Shown: positions 59,155-64,000 of the stretch, piece after piece
Layout: each line of letters starts with the position of its first letter
Numbering within the stretch: position 1 is the first letter of the stretch
Assembly: GCF_024721155.1 (NCBI RefSeq)
Contig: NZ_JAHVAP010000014.1
Location: 1-64,000 of the forward strand
DNA length: 64,000 nt
From: Mucilaginibacter phenanthrenivorans
Lineage (GTDB): Bacteria; Bacteroidota; Bacteroidia; Sphingobacteriales; Sphingobacteriaceae
Direction of reading: 5' to 3'
Notes under the pieces: model-generated
Database searches by the model: none
What the model was told of the DNA's origin: nothing
Seen by the model: the letters and a program-made list of their open reading frames with translations, nothing else
Translations under genes and position numbers: made by a program

Positions 59155-60057
59155 TTAGTTTATTACTTGTAAGTATTTTAATTTATTACGTTTAATTCGT
59201 TTTCCCGAAAAAGGTTTTAAAAATATCGCATCAAGCGTAAGTAAGACCGGTGCTCCCAAAAATAAGGCCACAAACAAATAATATTTAAATGCGCTGAGCC
59301 AGGGCGTACGGTTTTTACGGCCGGCAATTATTTTCGCCCAAACTGCAAATATTGGTTTGGCCCGCGCCTCTATAAACATCAGCTTATAATTTATTTCAAC
59401 CGCTTTTTGCGCTATCAAATCATCCTGCAAAGTATCAAGCTCATTATTTTCAAGGTGCTTTGCAACGGTCTCCCCGTATACTTCAGTACCAGCTATATCC
59501 TGCTCTGAAACACCTGGTTTCGGAAAGATATTTAAATAACGTTCTTTTTTGCCGGTTAGCATCCAGTAAAAAATGGTAACAAAGCTTATCGGGTTAGGAT
59601 GCTTATCAAGCAGCGCTACATTCCCCACTAACTTTGCCCCAGCGTCCTTTATCATATTCCGTACCCGCACATAGGAATTAATCCACATATTGCGACCGGC
59701 ACTTATGGTAATAACGGGCGTACCCTTTATTATTGCCTTAAACTCATCACTCTGCAGTAAGGAATTGCTTGGGATACTTGGTGATAAAAACCATGGCTGA
59801 TAGCCTAAGATCACCAGGTCATATTTTGTATCCTTTAAATTCAGTGGATGGATCGGTTCGGGAATTCCTAAAACGCATGAAGGCATTACCGAAAAAAAGC
59901 GTGTACCTGTCCACGGGAAATCGTAGTTATTAACCAGCCTGATCTGCGCCTTCTCAACAGTCGCACCCGCCGCTATTAACGGCGCGGTAAACGTGTCGAT
60001 GATCTCACCCATCTGGCCCGATTGTGTATAATAAATGGCAAGTACCTTTTTATTCAT
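59155..60057 (-). CDS. darA: DarA-like dialkylresorcinol aromatase
   Basis: A 300-residue protein with an N-terminal flavodoxin-like fold (KVLAIYYTQSGQMGEIIDTF, the FMN-phosphate loop) and a C-terminal part with one hydrophobic segment (YYLFVALFLGAPVLLTLDAIF) and a very basic tail. DarA oxidises the cyclohexanedione made by DarB to the aromatic resorcinol. The start at 60057 (MNKKVLAIYY) is used; a TTG nine bases upstream is also in frame. The membrane segment suggests it works at the inner membrane. Confidence 0.87.
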   Translation of the reverse strand: MNKKVLAIYYTQSGQMGEIIDTFTAPLIAAGATVEKAQIRLVNNYDFPWTGTRFFSVMPSCVLGIPEPIHPLNLKDTKYDLVILGYQPWFLSPSIPSNSLLQSDEFKAIIKGTPVITISAGRNMWINSYVRVRNMIKDAGAKLVGNVALLDKHPNPISFVTIFYWMLTGKKERYLNIFPKPGVSEQDIAGTEVYGETVAKHLENNELDTLQDDLIAQKAVEINYKLMFIEARAKPIFAVWAKIIAGRKNRTPWLSAFKYYLFVALFLGAPVLLTLDAIFLKPFSGKRIKRNKLKYLQVIN

Positions 60058-60091
60058 TTGGGGCAAAGTTAAAAACTATCTCTTAGCGCAG

Positions 60092-60586
60092 CTAAAAATC
60101 TTCCGCATGAAGCACTTTTGAATTTTTACAATAATCCTTAATAGCTTGCTGCACCGACTCGGGTAAGTTCTTGAAGTTTTTCTGTACGATCACCTTATCG
60201 TTTTCTATATCATTATGATATTTTACAATCTTAGGGGCGTGTTCCTCAATAGCCAGTCTCAAAAAGTGATATTCGGTATTGGCTGCATCATCAAGCAACG
60301 CCGATTCTAATTTTATCCGGCCCTGTTTAAAATATTTTAATTTTTGAGATGGCAGCTGCAATTTACCTGCCTTACGCATCAGTAGCGCACCTTCGTAGCC
60401 TATTTTATTAGGGTTAGAAGAAGCCTGTACTATTTCAATCTGTTTGTTAATTGCGTCCAAATCGCCGGAATCCATAACGGCATAAAAAGCAGCCTTCTCA
60501 AATTTTTGCTGCGCGATAGTAGTCTTGGTAAACCCTACGGTCAAAAGGAAAACAAGAAGTATTTTCCCGTTATTTATCATTTTCAT
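60092..60586 (-). CDS. Exported protein of unknown function, first gene of the darAB module
   Basis: A 164-residue protein with a signal peptide (GKILLVFLLTVGFTKTTIAQ) and an all-helical mature part (FEKAAFYAVMDSGDLDAINKQIEIVQ; EYHFLRLAIEEHAPKIVKYH). I do not recognise the family. It is the leading gene of the minus-strand flexirubin module, with a well-formed promoter directly upstream. A periplasmic role in pigment export or placement is possible. The ATG at 60586 is preferred to a TTG nine bases further out. Confidence 0.75.
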   Translation of the reverse strand: MKMINNGKILLVFLLTVGFTKTTIAQQKFEKAAFYAVMDSGDLDAINKQIEIVQASSNPNKIGYEGALLMRKAGKLQLPSQKLKYFKQGRIKLESALLDDAANTEYHFLRLAIEEHAPKIVKYHNDIENDKVIVQKNFKNLPESVQQAIKDYCKNSKVLHAEDF

Positions 60587-60592
60587 AGCTAT

Positions 60593-60622
60593 CAAACATA
60601 ATTAAATATTAACGCTCATCAA
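60593..60622 (-). promoter_or_regulatory. Promoter of the darAB module
   Basis: On the minus strand a TTG (60620-60622) and TATGTTTG (60593-60600) are separated by exactly 19 bases, matching the Bacteroidota -33/-7 consensus. The -7 box ends 6 bases before the ATG at 60586, so the mRNA would have almost no leader, or translation starts at Met3 (60580). Confidence 0.6.
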
Positions 60623-60843
60623 TACTAATAAATGCAAAAAATTAGCGTTTGTAAAAATGCGTCTTATTAGTTACCGGCCATTTAACACATGAATGCTGGA
60701 ATTGTTATAATATATGTGATATATACACTAAATTTAAGGTATTTTCACTTACTTTGAGGTGGAATTAAGAGCATCTGGTTTTAATAAGTTAACATTAACA
60801 TAACAAGGACAGATTAAAGCTACAAAGGTTTAAAGCAGTTTTA

Positions 60844-61659
60844 ATGGAGAAACATCTACAATTTAAAGGTTTATGGGCAGTAATTTTAGGAGGATCGGGA
60901 GGGTTTGGATATGCTGCTGTTCAAAAACTTACTGCTCACGGCATGAATGTAGCTGTCCTTTACCGCGAAAATAAAGCCGCTGACAAATCCCTGAGGGAAA
61001 AACTGGCCCAAATTGCCGAAGCAAACTCAACTACCATTTTACCCTACAATATAAATGCGCTGGACGAAGGTGCCAGGGAAGCATTTGTAAAGGAATTCAC
61101 GACTATTGCCCCCAAAAATAGCGTAAAACTATTGCTCCATAGCATTGCCCGTGGTAATTTAAAACCGCTTACCATTAAAGATAATCCGGAAGATGAAGGG
61201 TATAACACTTTATCTATCGACGATATCCAGCTAACCACCTACGCCATGGCTACCAGCCTGCTCGACTGGACAAAATCACTTTTAAAAACTGATCTTTTTC
61301 ATGCAGATGGTCGTATCATTGGCCTTACAAGTGAAGGCGCACATAAGTATTGGGATAGCTATGCTGCAGTGTCCATTGCAAAGTCATCATTGGAAAGCCT
61401 TGCTAAGTATATGGCGGTCGAGTTTAGCGCATATGGCCTAAAAACCAATGTGATACAGGCCGGAGTAACTGAAACGGCGTCGTTGAAAATGATCCCGGGA
61501 AGTGAGAAATTACTGGAGATGGGCATAAAAAGAAATCCTTTAGGAAGAATGACAAAACCAGAAGACGTTGCGGGTGTTATCTACCTGCTGTGTACAGATG
61601 AGTCGTTTTGGATAAATGGCTCAATTATTCATGTAGATGGCGGAGAACATTGCCGTTAA
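60844..61659 (+). CDS. Enoyl-ACP-reductase-like SDR (FabI/FabL type)
   Basis: A 271-residue divergent SDR. Seen: cofactor loop ILGGSGGFGYAAVQ, LHSIARGNLKPL (FabI has LVHSIAFA-like), and the active site SYAAVSIAKSSLESLAKYMAVE with Tyr-x6-Lys spacing, the mark of enoyl reductases rather than the Tyr-x3-Lys of classical SDRs; C terminus SFWINGSIIHVDGGEH. It would saturate double bonds, fitting synthesis of the alkyl chains of the resorcinol rather than the polyene. First gene of the third module, divergent from the darAB module. Confidence 0.82.
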   Translation: MEKHLQFKGLWAVILGGSGGFGYAAVQKLTAHGMNVAVLYRENKAADKSLREKLAQIAEANSTTILPYNINALDEGAREAFVKEFTTIAPKNSVKLLLHSIARGNLKPLTIKDNPEDEGYNTLSIDDIQLTTYAMATSLLDWTKSLLKTDLFHADGRIIGLTSEGAHKYWDSYAAVSIAKSSLESLAKYMAVEFSAYGLKTNVIQAGVTETASLKMIPGSEKLLEMGIKRNPLGRMTKPEDVAGVIYLLCTDESFWINGSIIHVDGGEHCR

Positions 61660-61677
61660 TAATTATTTATTTGACTT

Positions 61678-62142
61678 ATGAATAACCACATATTAAACCA
61701 TTTACCATATAAATCGTCTTTCCGTTTTGTAGATAATATCTCACTGTTGAGTGAAAACGAAGTAAGAGGAGAATATACCTTAAAGCAGGATTCTTTTTTT
61801 TACGAGGATCATTTTGCAGGAAACCCGGTAACACCCGGTGTTATTATAACGGAAATTATGGCCCAGATTGGTTTGGTTGTATTGGGGATATTTTTGATAT
61901 TAAAGGAAACTGATCTGAATTTTAATGACGATGATGAGAATTTATTTCCCCTACTCACATCAACTGATGTTTCATTTTTCAAAATGGTTTTACCTGGAGA
62001 AAAAGTTACCGTAGTTTCCAAAAAACAATATTTTCGCTTCGGAAAATTGAAGTGTTATGTTGAGATGCTGGACAGTGAACATGAGGTAATTGCAAAGGGT
62101 ATGTTTTCGGGCATCATAAAAAATATCGAACTAAAAAAATGA
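61678..62142 (+). CDS. FabZ-like 3-hydroxyacyl-ACP dehydratase
   Basis: A 154-residue hotdog dehydratase. Seen: NHLPYKSSFRFVDNI at the N terminus, and FYEDHFAGNPVTPGVIITEIMAQIGLVVLG, with the catalytic His of HFxGxPxxPG and the Glu of the central helix, the full FabZ/FabA pair. Overlaps the following ketosynthase by four bases. Works with the enoyl reductase-like SDR and KS of this module in fatty acyl chain growth (inference). Confidence 0.9.
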   Translation: MNNHILNHLPYKSSFRFVDNISLLSENEVRGEYTLKQDSFFYEDHFAGNPVTPGVIITEIMAQIGLVVLGIFLILKETDLNFNDDDENLFPLLTSTDVSFFKMVLPGEKVTVVSKKQYFRFGKLKCYVEMLDSEHEVIAKGMFSGIIKNIELKK

Positions 62143-63413
62143 GCAAGCGTGTAGTAGTTACAGGGATGGGCATCGTATCGCCAAATGGCATTGGCATCCC
62201 GGCTTTTTTACATGCTATCCAAAATGGCATCTCGGGCATAAAATTTATGCCACGCTACCAGGAGCTTAATTTCAGCTGCCAGGTTGCGGGCATGCCTGCC
62301 TTTGATTGGGAGAGTCTAAAAAACAAGAACTACATTTCCGAAGTTACTTTTCACGGTTTAAAGGGTACCAATATTGGTTACGGCGTAGCTGCTGCCCTCG
62401 ATGCATGGGCTGATTCGGGCATGGCTTACGAAACTGATGAACCTCGCTGGGAAACCGGCTGCGTTTTCGGTAACAGCATCGCCGATACCGAGGCCATGAA
62501 AAACGTAATAGCCAGGGTTGACAATAAAGAGGCGAGGAAATTAGGGTCACGGGTGGTAGAACAAGCCATGAATAGCGGTGTTACCTCGTATGTTTCAGGC
62601 AGATTAGGGCTTGGCAACAAGGTGCTCACCAATTCAGCCGCTTGTGCAACGGGTACCCAGGCAATTTTAATGGGTTATGAATATGTAAAGCATGGCTATG
62701 CCAAAAGGATGCTGGTGGGCAGCGCCGAGCATGTCGATACTTATGTTTATGGCGCCTTCGACAGTATGCGGGTATTATCACGCAAGTATAACGATGCTCC
62801 TGAAAAGGCTTCACGCCCAATGAGCATTACAGCAGGTGGATTTGTACCGGGATCCGGTTCGGCGGCTTTAATTTTAGAGGACCTTGATTATGCTTTGGAA
62901 CGCGGTGCTCGCATTTATGCGGAGGTTTTAGGCGGATCGAGCAATTCGGGCGGACAAAGGCAAGGTGGCACTATGACTGCGGCAAATTCTACCGGGGTTA
63001 TCCGTTGTATTCATGAGGCCATGGCAACTTCAGGTGTTTCAGCCGATCAAATTGACTTGATCAGCGGCCATTTAACCGCAACCAACGCCGACAGGCAGGA
63101 AATTCAAAACTGGACAGAAGCTTTAAATCGTGCCGGGGACGATTTTCCGTTAACCAATTCATTAAAGTCAATGATAGGCCATTCGCTGAGCGCAGCCGGC
63201 TCAATTGAAACTGTGGCATCCATATTGCAGATAGTGCACGGGTTTGTGCATCCGAACATAAATTTTGAAGATCCGAATCCTGAAATAACAAACCTGGTAA
63301 GTTTAGATAAACTGCCTGTTAAAATGATAAAAAAAGAAGTTAACATTGTAGCTAAGGCAAACTTTGGTTTCGGTGACGTTAACTCCTGTTTAATACTAAG
63401 TAAATACAAATAA
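62139..63413 (+). CDS. Beta-ketoacyl-ACP synthase II-like (third KS)
   Basis: A 424-residue ketosynthase with catalytic Cys169 in LTNSAACATGTQAI, His in LISGHLTATNADRQE (SGHLTATN in place of the usual NAHGTSTP) and His in SMIGHSLSAAGSIE. The altered first His loop suggests a special substrate compared with FabF. Directly precedes an ACP gene, so it likely acts on that carrier. Confidence 0.9.
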   Translation: MSKRVVVTGMGIVSPNGIGIPAFLHAIQNGISGIKFMPRYQELNFSCQVAGMPAFDWESLKNKNYISEVTFHGLKGTNIGYGVAAALDAWADSGMAYETDEPRWETGCVFGNSIADTEAMKNVIARVDNKEARKLGSRVVEQAMNSGVTSYVSGRLGLGNKVLTNSAACATGTQAILMGYEYVKHGYAKRMLVGSAEHVDTYVYGAFDSMRVLSRKYNDAPEKASRPMSITAGGFVPGSGSAALILEDLDYALERGARIYAEVLGGSSNSGGQRQGGTMTAANSTGVIRCIHEAMATSGVSADQIDLISGHLTATNADRQEIQNWTEALNRAGDDFPLTNSLKSMIGHSLSAAGSIETVASILQIVHGFVHPNINFEDPNPEITNLVSLDKLPVKMIKKEVNIVAKANFGFGDVNSCLILSKYK

Positions 63414-63417
63414 AGAA

Positions 63418-63675
63418 ATGACTAGAGAAGAAATTTTAAGTGAGCTCAAAGCGGTTATATCGCCTTACACGACGAATAAAGAAATGCTTGCCGGCATTGA
63501 TGACCAAACTGATCTCATAAAAGATTTAAAGATCAATTCAGCTAACCTGGTGGATATAATTATTGATGCCGAGGCTAAATATGATATTGAAATTGATTAT
63601 GATTCTGCCGATAAAATGGTAAACGTTGGCACCTGCATTGATGTAATAAGCGAAAAGCTTAAGGAAAAAATATGA
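63418..63675 (+). CDS. Acyl carrier protein
   Basis: An 85-residue ACP-like protein. The phosphopantetheine Ser is Ser41 in LKINSANLVDIIIDAEAKYDIEIDY; the common DSL is replaced by NSAN, a variant seen in aryl polyene ACPs. Second ACP of the cluster. Its stop overlaps the start of the phosphopantetheinyl transferase gene (ATGA). Confidence 0.88.
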   Translation: MTREEILSELKAVISPYTTNKEMLAGIDDQTDLIKDLKINSANLVDIIIDAEAKYDIEIDYDSADKMVNVGTCIDVISEKLKEKI

Positions 63676-64000
63676 CCGGCACGGGTAACGATATTGTATC
63701 ACTCGGTGCAATAAACGCTGCCCGTACCAATCAATATAAATTTTACTCCAAAATACTTTCTGATTCAGAAATCCCCCTGTATAACGAGTTCAATTTAGCA
63801 GTGATCCCCTTCGAAAACTTTGTGTGGTTATTATGGTCGGTAAAGGAATCGGCCTATAAACTTTTGCAGCGCCACGAGCCGGCATTGCTTTTTACGCCTG
63901 TTAAATTTGTGGTTAAAAAGCTACAAATACCTGAAAACTACGCAATAGTAAAGTTTGTGGCAAACGTTGAGGCAACAGGTTTTGAAAATAATTCTTCAAT
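63672..64000 (+). CDS. 4'-phosphopantetheinyl transferase, partial
   Basis: The first 109 codons of a holo-ACP synthase-type transferase, cut by the window end. Seen: TGNDIVSLGAIN-type start (M-T-G-T-G-N-D-I-V-S-L-G), the magnesium-binding NDIV motif, and FVWLLWSVKESAYKLLQ with the conserved W-x-x-K-E-x-x-x-K. It converts apo-ACPs to the holo form and is coupled by overlap to the adjacent ACP. It begins with the ATG at 63672 inside the ACP stop. Confidence 0.88.
   Translation, partial: MTGTGNDIVSLGAINAARTNQYKFYSKILSDSEIPLYNEFNLAVIPFENFVWLLWSVKESAYKLLQRHEPALLFTPVKFVVKKLQIPENYAIVKFVANVEATGFENNSS

Overview
The window looks like the chromosome of a Bacteroidota member of the family Sphingobacteriaceae (Mucilaginibacter or Pedobacter-like; inferred from gene content, not from a marker gene). 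Signs are the flexirubin-type pigment cluster, the complete Bat aerotolerance operon, TAnnTTTG-like promoter boxes, AT-rich spacers, and tightly packed operons with ATGA overlaps. No rRNA, tRNA, CRISPR array, prophage or plasmid replication gene was seen.

Layout. 1-10,030: carbohydrate catabolism. A hexuronate operon (exuT-like transporter, eda, kdgK, uxaC) is followed by a stand-alone flavin reductase and an amino-sugar operon (GH20 hexosaminidase, nagA, nagB). 10,280-16,000: assorted housekeeping genes (DinB-like, cupin, Atg22-like transporter, SDR) and a TetR/DHA2 efflux pair with two clear operators. 16,019-16,803: a palindromic repeat block directly upstream of a REP-associated tyrosine transposase. 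16,826-25,289: the complete minus-strand Bat operon (moxR, DUF58, a BatA-upstream membrane protein, batA, batB, batC, batD, batE). 26,394-29,756: polyphosphate kinase preceded by an HD-hydrolase/PycTM membrane protein. 29,879-45,282: envelope and secreted proteins, including a PAP2 phosphatase, a large GAF protein, an outer-membrane barrel with a kinase-like N-terminal region, an M61 peptidase, two adjacent Tat-exported amino-acid enzymes, a Hint-domain protein, a lipoprotein, a Pro/His-rich secreted peptide and an esterase.

45,380-64,000 (continuing past the end) is an aryl polyene / dialkylresorcinol cluster of the flexirubin type. Module 1 (+ strand, 45,380-54,114) makes and extends the aryl starter: tyrosine ammonia-lyase, adenylate-forming ligase, ketoreductase, two dehydratases, two active ketosynthases and two ketosynthase-like proteins without the catalytic cysteine. 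Module 2 (- strand, 60,586-54,281) carries DarA, DarB, a BtrH-like acyltransferase candidate, an ABC exporter, an acyl carrier protein and two unknown proteins. Module 3 (+ strand, 60,844 onward) carries an enoyl-ACP-reductase-like SDR, a dehydratase, a ketosynthase, an ACP and a phosphopantetheinyl transferase cut by the window edge. The expected product is an aryl-polyene acid esterified to a dialkylresorcinol.

Besides genes, the window carries several small repeat families: a palindrome with a shared core and divergent but self-complementary arms (two copies), short GAGAC hairpins (one inside the nagB 5' end), two elements bounded by GTCATTG-type inverted ends inside the pigment cluster, and 7-bp or 9-bp tandem arrays in operon spacers. 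Three small ORFs of 37-56 codons were found by eye.
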